NCBI GenBank assembly: GCA_947625845.1
Contig: CANQQB010000016.1
Location: 1-35,248, forward strand
Direction: 5' to 3'
Length of the DNA: 35,248 nt
Source: an uncultured Oscillospiraceae bacterium
GTDB lineage: Bacteria > Bacillota > Clostridia > Oscillospirales > Oscillospiraceae
Shown: positions 23,103 through 31,257 of the stretch, in pieces
How the letters are laid out: each line of letters opens with the position of its first letter
Numbering within the stretch: the first letter of the stretch is position 1
Translations under genes and position numbers: made by a program
Notes under the pieces: model-generated
Told to the model about the DNA's origin: nothing
What the model saw: only the letters and a program-made list of their open reading frames with translations
Database searches by the model: none

Positions 23103-24236
23103 ATGAGCATGAGAGTGTTGTTTACATGCGGCGGCACCGCCGGACATATTAACCCGGCTCTGGGCGTGGCGGGCCGCGTCAGGGAGCTTATCCCCGACGC
23201 GGAATTTCTGTTCGTGGGGGCCGAGGGACATATGGAGACGGAGCTGGTGCCGCGGGAGGGGTACGCCTTGAAGACCGTGCGTATCTCCGGGTTCCAGCGA
23301 AGTCTCTCGCCGAAGATGATCGTGGCCAATATCCGGGGCGTGGGCAGGGTCGTGTCCAGCCAGCGGCTGGCAAGGCGGTACATAAAGGAATTCAAGCCCG
23401 ACGTGGCCGTGGGCACGGGAGGGTATGTGTGCTACCCGGCGCTGAAGGCGGCGGCGGCCATGGGCGTGCCCACGGCGGTGCACGAGTCCAACGCCGTGCC
23501 GGGGCTCACCACAAGGATGCTGGAAAAGACCGTGGACCGGATCATGGTGGGGTTCGAGGAAAGCCGCCAGTATTATAAGGACCCGGACAAGGTGCAGGTC
23601 ACCGGTACGCCGGTGCGGGTGGACTTCCGGGGCCTGGATAAGGCAAAGGCCAGGCGGGAGCTGGGTCTGGACCCGGCGAGGCCGGTGGTGCTGGCGGTGT
23701 TTGGCTCCCTGGGCGCGGACTATATGAACAACGCTATGCAGGGCTTCATCCGCCGCATGGGCAACGGGGACGGGCTGCATCTTATCTACGCCACCGGCAA
23801 GCGGTATTACGACGGCGTGCGGGAAAAGCTGGACGCCGCCGGGCTGCGCAATCCCTGCGTCGACGTGCGGGAGTATATCTACGACATGCCCAAGGTGATG
23901 ACCGCGGCGGACCTCATCATATGCCGGGGCGGGGCGTCCACCATCAGCGAGCTCACCTATCTGGGCAAGCCCACCGTGATGGTCCCAAGCCCCAACGTGG
24001 TCAACCACCAGCAGGAGAAAAATGCCCGGGTGCTGGAAAAGGCCGGGGCCGTGAAGACGCTCCTGGAGGGGCAGTTCGACGGCGACAAGCTCTATGACAC
24101 CGTGACCGGGCTGCTGGCCGATAAGGCGGCGCTGGAGGCGATGCACTTATCGTCTTTGAAAATGGGCGTGGCCGACGCCACGGACCGTATCGCCTCCATC
24201 GTGCTGGGGCTTGCGCAAAAGGGCAAAACAGAGTAA
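23103..24236 (+). CDS. murG: UDP-GlcNAc:lipid I N-acetylglucosaminyltransferase
   Basis: The enzyme has 377 residues and makes lipid II on the inner face of the membrane. It is a GT-B glycosyltransferase. The glycine-rich loop CGGTAGHINPAL begins at about residue 9, GVGRV and TGGYVCYPALKAA follow in the N-terminal domain, HESNAVPGLTTRML forms the acceptor site, and the C-terminal UDP-GlcNAc site shows CRGGASTISELTYLGKPTV and NHQQEKNARVLEKAGA. A second in-frame ATG lies at 23109; the first is kept since GGGGA stands nearby. It follows ftsW after 10 bases. A possible promoter for murA overlaps its last codons. Confidence 0.96.
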   Translation: MSMRVLFTCGGTAGHINPALGVAGRVRELIPDAEFLFVGAEGHMETELVPREGYALKTVRISGFQRSLSPKMIVANIRGVGRVVSSQRLARRYIKEFKPDVAVGTGGYVCYPALKAAAAMGVPTAVHESNAVPGLTTRMLEKTVDRIMVGFEESRQYYKDPDKVQVTGTPVRVDFRGLDKAKARRELGLDPARPVVLAVFGSLGADYMNNAMQGFIRRMGNGDGLHLIYATGKRYYDGVREKLDAAGLRNPCVDVREYIYDMPKVMTAADLIICRGGASTISELTYLGKPTVMVPSPNVVNHQQEKNARVLEKAGAVKTLLEGQFDGDKLYDTVTGLLADKAALEAMHLSSLKMGVADATDRIASIVLGLAQKGKTE

Positions 24237-24239
24237 AAT
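24211..24239 (+). promoter_or_regulatory. Possible internal promoter of murA
   Basis: TTGCGC (24211-24216), a 17-base spacer and TAAAAT (24234-24239) lie across the murG stop codon. murA follows after an 88-base gap, unusually wide for this cluster, which is consistent with a separate start of transcription. Confidence 0.4.
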
Positions 24240-24324
24240 CAATAGTATGGCCGCCGCACATTTTCCGGCCTGCCGCATAGTATGTTTTGATGTTGAGTCC
24301 ACACATACCGGCGGAGGGCGGAAC

Positions 24325-25578
24325 ATGAGCATATGGCGGGTACAGGGCGGATATCCCCTGGACGGGAGCTTGACCATCCAGGGCGCCAAGAACGCGGTGC
24401 TGCCGGTGCTGGCGGCGGCCATCTTAACGGGCAGCGAGGTGGAACTGACCAATGTTCCCCGGCTGCGGGACGTGGAGGCGTCGCTGAACATCCTGCGGCA
24501 CCTGGGCTGCGCCGTCGGGCGGCAGGACGATGTTGTCCGCGTGGACAGCCGGAGCATGACCGGCTGCGCCATCGGCCGGGTCTTGACGGGGCAGATGCGC
24601 TCGTCGGTCATCTTTCTGGGGGCCATCCTGGCCCGGTGCGGCCAGGCGCGTATCGCTATGCCGGGCGGGTGCGAGCTGGGTCCAAGACCTATCGACCTGC
24701 ACCTGGCGGCGGTAAAGGCACTTGGCGCGAAGGTGGATATAGAGGAAGGGGAGATCGTCTGCCGGGCCGACGGATTGATCGGCGGGACCATTGACCTGGC
24801 GCTGCCCAGCGTGGGCGCCACGGAAAACGCCATGATCGCCGCCTGCGGGGCTAAAGGCGCCACCGTGATAACCGGCGCGGCGAGAGAACCGGAGATCGTG
24901 GAACTGCAAGGGTTTTTGCGGGCTCTGGGCGCGGATATCACCGGCGCGGGCACGGACACCATCGCCGTGAGAGGCTTTGCCACCGTGCGGCGGGTGGGCT
25001 GGCGGGTCATGCCGGACCGTATCGCCGCGGCCACCATGCTGTGCGCCTGCGCATGCGCGGGCGGGGACGTGGAGCTGCGGGGCGTGGACCCGGAGCATGT
25101 GCGAAGCGTCAGCGACGTGCTGGGGCGCATGGGCGCGGACATACATACCGGCTCCCGGCGCGTCCGCATAAAATGTACGGGCCGGTTAAAAAGCGGCGGG
25201 AAAGTGGTCACGGAGCCGTACCCCGGCTTTCCCACGGACGCACAGCCGCTTCTGATGGCGGCCAGCCTGAAGGCGGACGGGGTCACGGTCTTTGAGGAAA
25301 ACATATTCTCCGACCGGTACCGCCAGGGGCGGGAGATGGTCCGCATGGGGGCGAAGATCGAGATCGCCGGCCGGCGGGCGGTGGTCACCGGCGTGGAGCG
25401 CCTCACCGGCGCAACGCTGACGGCGGAGGACCTGCGGGGCGGGGCGTCGCTCATTATCGCCGGCCTGGGGGCCGGGGGTGAGACCGCCGTTTATGACAGC
25501 GGCCACGTGGCAAGAGGCTACGAGGGACTGGACAGGGCGCTTAGTACATTGGGTGCACATATCGAATTTACAGAATGA
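24325..25578 (+). CDS. murA: UDP-GlcNAc 1-carboxyvinyltransferase
   Basis: The enzyme has 417 residues and performs the first committed step of peptidoglycan synthesis, moving enolpyruvate from PEP to UDP-GlcNAc. I chose ATG 24325 because GGAGGG lies 6 bases upstream and the product starts right before the conserved fold; the longer reading to 24211 adds an unrelated leader. The catalytic Lys-Asn pair is in QGAKNAVLPVLAAAIL near residue 20. The reactive Cys, target of fosfomycin, is Cys116 in PGGCELGPRP, so sensitivity would be expected. FPTDAQPLLMA and the ending VYDSGHVARGYEGLD are typical. In Bacillus the murB gene occupies this region; here MurA stands between murG and ftsQ. Confidence 0.95.
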   Translation: MSIWRVQGGYPLDGSLTIQGAKNAVLPVLAAAILTGSEVELTNVPRLRDVEASLNILRHLGCAVGRQDDVVRVDSRSMTGCAIGRVLTGQMRSSVIFLGAILARCGQARIAMPGGCELGPRPIDLHLAAVKALGAKVDIEEGEIVCRADGLIGGTIDLALPSVGATENAMIAACGAKGATVITGAAREPEIVELQGFLRALGADITGAGTDTIAVRGFATVRRVGWRVMPDRIAAATMLCACACAGGDVELRGVDPEHVRSVSDVLGRMGADIHTGSRRVRIKCTGRLKSGGKVVTEPYPGFPTDAQPLLMAASLKADGVTVFEENIFSDRYRQGREMVRMGAKIEIAGRRAVVTGVERLTGATLTAEDLRGGASLIIAGLGAGGETAVYDSGHVARGYEGLDRALSTLGAHIEFTE

Positions 25579-25589
25579 GGTAGATCGCT

Positions 25590-26348
25590 TTGGCAAGACG
25601 AGACAGATACGGCGCGGCGAGAAAGAAAAAGAGCAGAAGCGCGTTTTTCGCGCCGCTGTCATTCCTGCTGGTGTGCGTGGCCGTGGTATTCGGCATGGGC
25701 GTGTTCTTCCGGGTGCAGACCATCGACGTGGAGGGCGTGGAGGGGTATACGCCGGAGGAGATCATCGAGGCCTCCGGCATCGACATCGGGGATAACCTGT
25801 TCTTCATCAACCGGGCCGCCGCCTCCACGCGCATCTATTCCCGGCTGCCAAGGGTGGAGACGGCCGACGTGGAGCCGCACCTGCCCAACCGGCTCACCAT
25901 ACACGTGAAGGAGAGCTATGCCCTGGCGTACGTGGAATGCCAGGGGGTGTACTGGGTGGTCACCGGCAACTGCAAGCTGCTCCAGTCCGCTACGCCGGAC
26001 GAGGTGGCCGGGCTTATCCACGTGCTGAACCTGTCCCCCCAGGACCCGGAGAGCGGCAAGGCCATGACCGTGGCGGAGGCGGACAGTTTGAAGCTGGCCT
26101 ATTTGCAGCAGCTTCTGGGCGCTTTCGAGGAGCTGAATATGGCGGCGGACGTGGACCAGCTGGATATGTCCAACCCGGCCAACCCCACGTTCCAGTACCT
26201 GGGCCGGTTCACCGTCCGCATGGGCTCCAACGACAACACGGACTATAAGCTGCGCATGCTCCTGAGCGGCGTGCCACAGCTGGACGCGGAGGAGATCGGC
26301 ACCATCAATCTGTCCGACGGCGTGACCGTTCGCTTTACCCCCAGCTAA
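25590..26348 (+). CDS. ftsQ: Division protein FtsQ/DivIB with POTRA domain
   Basis: This bitopic membrane protein has 252 residues. A TTG start at 25590 is used, with GAGG 9 bases upstream. The short basic cytoplasmic tail (RRDRYGAARKKKSRSAF) leads into one transmembrane segment at about 21-42. A POTRA domain follows with its typical opening FFRVQTIDVEGVEGYTPEEI and the strand LPNRLTIHVKESYALAYVEC. The rest matches the FtsQ beta domain. The protein links FtsL and DivIC to the septal synthase. Identification is strong from architecture and position before ftsZ. ftsA, which often stands between ftsQ and ftsZ, is absent. Confidence 0.9.
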   Translation: MARRDRYGAARKKKSRSAFFAPLSFLLVCVAVVFGMGVFFRVQTIDVEGVEGYTPEEIIEASGIDIGDNLFFINRAAASTRIYSRLPRVETADVEPHLPNRLTIHVKESYALAYVECQGVYWVVTGNCKLLQSATPDEVAGLIHVLNLSPQDPESGKAMTVAEADSLKLAYLQQLLGAFEELNMAADVDQLDMSNPANPTFQYLGRFTVRMGSNDNTDYKLRMLLSGVPQLDAEEIGTINLSDGVTVRFTPS

Positions 26349-26406
26349 AAAATGGAGAAATCAGAAAAAATTTCCTCCGTTTGACATAATATTTTCAAAT
26401 AAACTA

Positions 26407-26435
26407 TTGACCTCCACGGTAATTCGTAATAAAAT
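26407..26435 (+). promoter_or_regulatory. Sigma-A promoter of ftsZ
   Basis: TTGACC (26407-26412), a 17-base spacer and TAAAAT (26430-26435) lie in the 165-base gap after ftsQ. Another TTGACA at 26381 has no matching -10. ftsZ can therefore be expressed separately from the dcw operon. Confidence 0.72.
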
Positions 26436-26436
26436 G

Positions 26437-26448
26437 TTACATATGTAA
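26437..26448. promoter_or_regulatory. Palindrome at the ftsZ transcript start
   Basis: TTACATATGTAA is a perfect 12-bp palindrome starting two bases after the -10 box and covering the expected transcript start. The position suits a repressor site; no binding protein is known to me from the sequence. Confidence 0.4.
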
Positions 26449-26513
26449 TTTGGGTAGGCGGCACCGTGACGATCGCGGCGCCCTCATATTTGGAATACGG
26501 GAGGCAAACAAAG

Positions 26514-27656
26514 ATGGCAGCACATGCAGTCGAGTCCGGTCCTGAAAACGTTGTGACCCTGAAGGTCGTCGGCATCGGCGGCGCCGGCGGCAACGTCGTG
26601 AACAGGATGGTCGGCGCGGGCACCAGCGGCGTGGAATTTATCGCCGTCAATACGGACAAGCAGGCACTGGCCATGTCCACGGCGGACACCAAGATCCAAA
26701 TCGGCGAGAAGCTGACCCACGGCCAGGGCGCCGGCAGCGACCCCGAGGTGGGCGAAAAAGCCGCGGAGGAAAGCCGCAACGAGGTGGCCAAAGCCCTGGA
26801 GGGCACGGATATGGTGTTCATCACCGCCGGCATGGGCGGCGGCACCGGCACCGGCGCGGGTCCCGTGGTGGCGGATATCGCACGGGAGGCCGGCGTGCTC
26901 ACGGTGGGCGTGGTCACAAAGCCCTTCGGCTTTGAGGGCAAAAAGCGCATGACCCAGGCCATGAACGGCATCGACTCCCTGCTGGGGAAGGTGGACAGCC
27001 TGCTGGTCATCCCCAACGACAGGCTGAAATATGCCACCGACCAGAAGGTCACCTTTGCCAACGCCTTTGAGATCGCCGACGAGGTGCTGCATGAGGCCGT
27101 GACCAGCATCTCCGGGCTCATTAAAAACACCGGGTTCATCAACCTGGACTTCGCGGACGTGTGCACCATCATGCGCGGCGCGGGCTTTGCCCACATGGGC
27201 GTGGGCCACGCCGTCGGCAAGGGCAAGGCGGAGGACGCCGCACAGATGGCCATTTCCAGCCCTCTGATGGAGACATCCATCAATGGCGCGCACGGCGTGC
27301 TCATCAACATCACCGGCTCCGAGGACATGGGCCTGGACGATGTGGAGACGGCCGCCAATCTGGTCCAGTCCGCGGCCCATCCCGACGCCAACATCATCTT
27401 TGGCGCGTCCTTCGACAATTCCATGGACGACGAGATCCGCGTGATCGTCATCGCCACCGGCTTTGACGAGAGCACCCAGACCGCCAAGGCGGTGGCCACC
27501 AACGCCGTCGGCGCCGGCGGCTCCCAGAGCGCCGCCGAGCAGCTTTTCACCAGCGCCGAGCAGTCCGCCGAGCCCAAGCCCGCAGCGCCGGCCGCGGCCG
27601 CGCCGGAGGAAGAGGACCCCTTCGACAGTATCTTCCGTATCTTCAATTCCAAATAA
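26514..27656 (+). CDS. ftsZ: Cell division GTPase FtsZ
   Basis: The protein has 380 residues and polymerises into the Z-ring. ATG 26514 (GGGAGG 9 bases upstream) gives a normal N-terminus; an ATG-less extension to 26466 is unlikely. The GTP-binding domain shows KVVGIGGAGGNVVNRM near residue 17 and the tubulin signature GGGTGTG at 108-114. The T7 loop region is NLDFADVCTIMRGAG. The C-terminal domain is intact to about residue 340, followed by a short Ala/Pro-rich linker. The tail ends EEEDPFDSIFRIFNSK and lacks the usual D-I-P-x-F-L-R peptide that binds FtsA, SepF and ZapA/EzrA-type partners. The gene has its own promoter and a terminator. Confidence 0.97.
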   Translation: MAAHAVESGPENVVTLKVVGIGGAGGNVVNRMVGAGTSGVEFIAVNTDKQALAMSTADTKIQIGEKLTHGQGAGSDPEVGEKAAEESRNEVAKALEGTDMVFITAGMGGGTGTGAGPVVADIAREAGVLTVGVVTKPFGFEGKKRMTQAMNGIDSLLGKVDSLLVIPNDRLKYATDQKVTFANAFEIADEVLHEAVTSISGLIKNTGFINLDFADVCTIMRGAGFAHMGVGHAVGKGKAEDAAQMAISSPLMETSINGAHGVLINITGSEDMGLDDVETAANLVQSAAHPDANIIFGASFDNSMDDEIRVIVIATGFDESTQTAKAVATNAVGAGGSQSAAEQLFTSAEQSAEPKPAAPAAAAPEEEDPFDSIFRIFNSK

Positions 27657-27677
27657 AATACGCCTGCAAATGACCAG

Positions 27678-27706
27678 CTCCCTGCCCGTGCGGACAGGGA
27701 GTTTTT
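27678..27706 (+). terminator. Intrinsic terminator after ftsZ
   Basis: Arms CTCCCTG and CAGGGAG (27678-27684, 27695-27701, with additional inner CCG/CGG pairing) are followed by TTTTT at 27702-27706. It lies 21 bases after the ftsZ stop and between convergent genes. Confidence 0.85.
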
Positions 27707-27723
27707 ATATTTTACAACGGCTG

Positions 27724-28677
27724 TTAAAGGTCCTTTTCCAGCTTTTTCGCCAGGGCCTCCAGCCGCCGGACGGCGGCGCTGTCCCCCTCCAGGGACAGGG
27801 CGCTCTGGTCCGCCACGGGGGCCAGGTGGGCCTTGCCGTGGGAAAAATTCACGGTCAGACCGTCGGAAAAATCCGCGCCAAATTCCGCCAGCGCCTCGCT
27901 CATGGCCCGCATGAGCCTTGCCCGGTCCCGGCAGGGCAGCACCCGGCGCGGCGGCTCCTGACCGCCGGGCAGGTGGTAAAGGCCGTTCAGCGCGTCCAGA
28001 TTGCACTGGTAATAGGCCTGGGGCGTGCCGATGTCGCACCAGTAGCCGTCCATGACACGTCCCCGCATGGGCTCTCCCCGCTCCAGCAGTCTGGGGAACA
28101 GGTCCCTGGCGAAATCGTAGGGCGTGTTTGGGGGGATATACGATAAAACGTCGGGGCTGAGGGCGTAGATGCCGGTGCTGACCCGGTCCGTCACCACCCG
28201 CTCCCAGGCGGGCTTTTCCAGAAATCCGGTGATGCGGCCGGACTTGTCCGTGATCACCAGGCCGTAGGGCAGAGGCTCCGCCTGGGCCGCCAGGGCCACG
28301 GTGACGCCTTTATCGTGGCCGGCCATCAATTCGGCCAGGTCAAAGTCGCAGGCGCTGTCGCCGCTCATGACCAGGAAATTCTCGTCCCCGATGAAGTCCG
28401 CGCAGTTCAAAACAGCCCCCGCCGTTCCCAGGGGGGTGCGTTCCTCCCGGTACTCGATGCGCACGCCGAACCGGCTCCCGTCCCGGAAGTGGTCCCGGAT
28501 GACCTGGGGCTGGTAGTGGAGCGTCAGACACAGCCTGTCAAAGCCGTTTTCCCGCAGCAGCGCCACGGTCCGCTCCAAAAGCGGCGTGCCCAGAAGGGGC
28601 ATCATGGGCTTGGGAAGCCCGGCGGATATGGCCCGCAGACGCGTGCCCTCGCCGCCGGTGAGTATGACCGCTTTCAT
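27724..28677 (-). CDS. Sugar-phosphate nucleotidyltransferase with a mutase-like C-terminal tail
   Basis: The protein has 317 residues. The start at 28677 has GAGGTGAAAGG upstream and gives MKAVILTGGEGTRLRAISAG, the nucleotide-binding loop of the NTP transferase family. KPMMPLLGTPLLERTV, TPLGTAGAVLN, VMSGDSACDFDL (metal-binding Asp), EKPAWE and GYWCDIGTPQAYYQCN complete the domain by about residue 232. It resembles the N-terminal part of clostridial mannose-1-phosphate guanylyltransferase/phosphomannomutase fusions. Instead of a left-handed beta-helix and the mutase domains I-III, the remaining 80 residues (from CRDRARLMRAMSEAL through SDGLTVNF to LEGDSAAVRRLEAL) resemble only the last mutase domain. 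The sugar and nucleotide are not determinable. It is convergent with ftsZ and divergent from gdpP. Confidence 0.8.
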   Translation of the reverse strand: MKAVILTGGEGTRLRAISAGLPKPMMPLLGTPLLERTVALLRENGFDRLCLTLHYQPQVIRDHFRDGSRFGVRIEYREERTPLGTAGAVLNCADFIGDENFLVMSGDSACDFDLAELMAGHDKGVTVALAAQAEPLPYGLVITDKSGRITGFLEKPAWERVVTDRVSTGIYALSPDVLSYIPPNTPYDFARDLFPRLLERGEPMRGRVMDGYWCDIGTPQAYYQCNLDALNGLYHLPGGQEPPRRVLPCRDRARLMRAMSEALAEFGADFSDGLTVNFSHGKAHLAPVADQSALSLEGDSAAVRRLEALAKKLEKDL

Positions 28678-28725
28678 CCTTTCACCTCGGTCATAGTATG
28701 TGGACGGGACGGGGGAAAAATGTAA

Positions 28726-28754
28726 TTGTAATATCATGCCATTTCTGCTATAAT
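28726..28754 (+). promoter_or_regulatory. Sigma-A promoter of the gdpP operon
   Basis: TTGTAA (28726-28731), a 17-base spacer and a perfect TATAAT (28749-28754) preceded by TGC form an extended -10 promoter. The transcript would start near 28761, 28 bases before gdpP. Confidence 0.78.
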
Positions 28755-28788
28755 AACCTAGTATATTTTATCTTGGAGCAGTAGGCCA

Positions 28789-30786
28789 ATGAACAAGATC
28801 ACGAAAAATCTTGGCGAGCCGGGTTCCCGGTTTTATATCCTCTGCCTGTTACTTTTCGCGGCGGTCACGGCGGTGTTCTTCCACGAGCCATATCTGGCGC
28901 TGGGAGAGGCCGCGGCGTCGCTGGCGCTGCTGTTCGTCAACATGTATCTCGTCCGCAAGCGGCAAAAGGAGCTTTTGGCCTATATCCAGTCCGTCACCTA
29001 TGACTCCGAGGCGGCGCGGGACAACGCGATGATGAACTTCCCGCTGCCCATGGCGGCCTATTTCGTGGACTCGGAGCGGGTGGTGTGGGCCAACCAGGTG
29101 TTTTTCTCCATATGCGGGCGCAAATCCCCCAGCGTGGACGTGTCCATCAAGGAGCTTGTGCCAGCGTTTCAGGGCAAGTGGCTCATGGAGGGCAAGAGCC
29201 GGTGTCCAGGCCTGGTGGAGCTGGACGGCCGGCGGTATCAGGTCCACGGCAACCTGGTCCAGGGCAAGAGCGGCGAGCGGGTCAGCGGGACCATGGGCGT
29301 GACCTACTGGGTGGACGTGACGGATTACGACGATATCCGCCGGGAATATGCCGCGTCCAGGCCGGTGGTGCTGCTCATCATGATCGACAACTACGACGAG
29401 CTTGTGCGCAACCTGCCGGAGCGGGCCAGGACCGACCTGCGAAACGAGCTGGAGGATATCTTCGTCCAGTGGATCGAGGGCACCGGCGGCTTTCTGCGCC
29501 GGTACGACAGGGACCAGTATATCTTCCTGTGCGAGCGGCGGCACTTTGACACGCTGGCGGCGGAGAAATTCACGCTGCTGGACCAGGTGCACAAGGTGGT
29601 CAATAATTCCGGCATCCACGCCACGGTGAGCCTGGGCGCGGGGCTGGACGGGGCCAGTCTGGAGGAGGACTTCAACTTCGCCTCCATGAGCGTGGAGATG
29701 GCCCTGAGCCGGGGCGGCGACCAGGCGGTGGTGCGCAACCGGATAAACTTCGAGTTCTACGGCGGCCGGGCCGCCGAGGTGGAGACAAGGACCAAGGTGA
29801 AAAGCCGGGTGGTTGCAAACGCGCTGCTGTCCTTCATCAAGGACGCCTCCACCACCTATATCATGGGCCATCGGTTCGCGGACATGGACGCCGTGGGCGC
29901 GGCGGTGGGCATCTGCTGCATCGCCAGAAGCTGCGGCAAGCAGGCCAGGATCGTGCTGGGCGGCGGTCCCAACGCCTGCGCCGTGCTGCTGGAGGAGCTG
30001 AAACGGCACAAGGAATACGAGGACGTGTTCATTACCCCCAAGGAGGCCATGCTCCAGGCCAACTCCCGGAGCCTGCTGGTGGTGGTGGACACCAACCGGC
30101 CGGAACAGGTGGAGGACAGCGCGCTGCTGCAATCCATCAGCCGCCTGGTCATCATCGACCACCACAGACGGGCCGCCAGCTATATCGACAACGCGGCGCT
30201 GACCTTCCACGAGCCATACGCGTCCTCCGCGTCGGAGCTGGTGACAGAGCTTTTGCAGGAGGTGGTGGACCCCGGCGGCATCAGCCGCGTGGAGGCGGAA
30301 TCGCTGCTGGCGGGGCTGGTCACGGACACCAAAAACTTCACCATGCGTACCGGCGAGCGGACATTCGAGGCGGCGGCGTTTCTGCGCCGTATGGGCGCGG
30401 ACACCATCTCCGTCAAACGCATGCTCCAAAACGACATGCAGCACACCGTCATACGCTACGCCATTCTGGAGCGGGCCAGGATATACCGGAACAACATTTG
30501 TCTGGCGGTCATGGACCATGAGGTGGACCGGGTGGCGGCGGCTCAGGCGGCGGACGAGATGCTGAGCATCACCGAGGTGGAGGCGTCCGTGGTGCTGTTC
30601 CCCACCGCCGACGGACAGGTCATTTTGTCCGCTCGGAGCATGGGCACCACGAACGTGCAGGTGATACTGGAAAAGCTGGGCGGCGGCGGCAACCAGTCCG
30701 CCGCGGGCGCGCAGTTGAAGGACGTCACCATCGCCGAGGCGGAGGCACAATTAAAAGCCGCGATAGACGAATATATAGATACGTAA
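28789..30786 (+). CDS. gdpP: GdpP-type cyclic-di-AMP phosphodiesterase
   Basis: The membrane protein has 665 residues, the GdpP/YybT length. Two transmembrane segments occupy residues about 14-56. A PAS-like domain follows (FPLPMAAYFVDSERVVWANQ), then a degenerate GGDEF domain at about 180-310, where the signature reads YDRDQYIFLC rather than GGDEF. The DHH/DHHA1 phosphodiesterase part starts near residue 340: GHRFADMDAVGAA at about 360, VVDTNRPEQ, IIDHHR, VTDTKNFTMRT and the closing GGGGNQSAAGAQ. It hydrolyses c-di-AMP to pApA and so affects wall stress and K+ homeostasis. It heads the run with rplI and dnaB, as in Bacillus. All metal-binding motifs look intact. Confidence 0.94.
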   Translation: MNKITKNLGEPGSRFYILCLLLFAAVTAVFFHEPYLALGEAAASLALLFVNMYLVRKRQKELLAYIQSVTYDSEAARDNAMMNFPLPMAAYFVDSERVVWANQVFFSICGRKSPSVDVSIKELVPAFQGKWLMEGKSRCPGLVELDGRRYQVHGNLVQGKSGERVSGTMGVTYWVDVTDYDDIRREYAASRPVVLLIMIDNYDELVRNLPERARTDLRNELEDIFVQWIEGTGGFLRRYDRDQYIFLCERRHFDTLAAEKFTLLDQVHKVVNNSGIHATVSLGAGLDGASLEEDFNFASMSVEMALSRGGDQAVVRNRINFEFYGGRAAEVETRTKVKSRVVANALLSFIKDASTTYIMGHRFADMDAVGAAVGICCIARSCGKQARIVLGGGPNACAVLLEELKRHKEYEDVFITPKEAMLQANSRSLLVVVDTNRPEQVEDSALLQSISRLVIIDHHRRAASYIDNAALTFHEPYASSASELVTELLQEVVDPGGISRVEAESLLAGLVTDTKNFTMRTGERTFEAAAFLRRMGADTISVKRMLQNDMQHTVIRYAILERARIYRNNICLAVMDHEVDRVAAAQAADEMLSITEVEASVVLFPTADGQVILSARSMGTTNVQVILEKLGGGGNQSAAGAQLKDVTIAEAEAQLKAAIDEYIDT

Positions 30787-30801
30787 AAGGGGGAGACATA
30801 T

Positions 30802-31251
30802 ATGAAAGTGATATTGCAGCAGGATATCAAGGGTCAGGGGAAGAAGGGCCAGCTGAAGGAGGTCTCCGACGGCTACGGGCGCAACTATCTGCTGCCCAGG
30901 GGCCTGGCCATCGAGGCCACGGCGGACAACCTCAACGCCATGCGCCTGAAGGACAAGGCTCGTCAGGCACAGATCGCTCGGGAGCGGGCGCAGGCCGCGG
31001 AATACGCGGAAAAGCTGGGGGCCGTGGTGGTGCACGTGAAGGCCAAGGCCGGCGCCGGCGGAAAGCTGTTCGGCTCCGTTACATCCAGCCAGATCGCCGA
31101 GGCGCTGAACGCGCAGCACGGCATCGCCATCGAGAAAAACCAGATCGTGCAGACCGAGCCCATCAAGCAGTTCGGCACGTTCCAGGTCAAGTGTAAGCTG
31201 GGCTATGAGATCACCGGGACCATTCATGTGATGGTGACAGAGGAGAAGTAA
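30802..31251 (+). CDS. rplI: 50S ribosomal protein bL9
   Basis: The protein has 149 residues, the normal length. The N-terminal rRNA-binding domain is clear: [20 protein letters not shown], then [21 protein letters not shown] central helix follows (about 41-75), then the C-terminal domain with [15 protein letters not shown]. bL9 stretches out from the L1 stalk base and helps maintain reading frame. AGGGGGAGA precedes the start. The gene lies 15 bases after gdpP and 6 bases before dnaB, the conserved Firmicutes order. Confidence 0.97.
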   Translation: MKVILQQDIKGQGKKGQLKEVSDGYGRNYLLPRGLAIEATADNLNAMRLKDKARQAQIARERAQAAEYAEKLGAVVVHVKAKAGAGGKLFGSVTSSQIAEALNAQHGIAIEKNQIVQTEPIKQFGTFQVKCKLGYEITGTIHVMVTEEK

Positions 31252-31257
31252 GCCGCT

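Noticed and set aside
26349-26386. Imperfect hairpin GGAGAAAT/ATTTCCTCC after ftsQ as terminator
   Set aside because: The stem is AT-rich with a bulge and there is no proper T run; readthrough into ftsZ remains likely.
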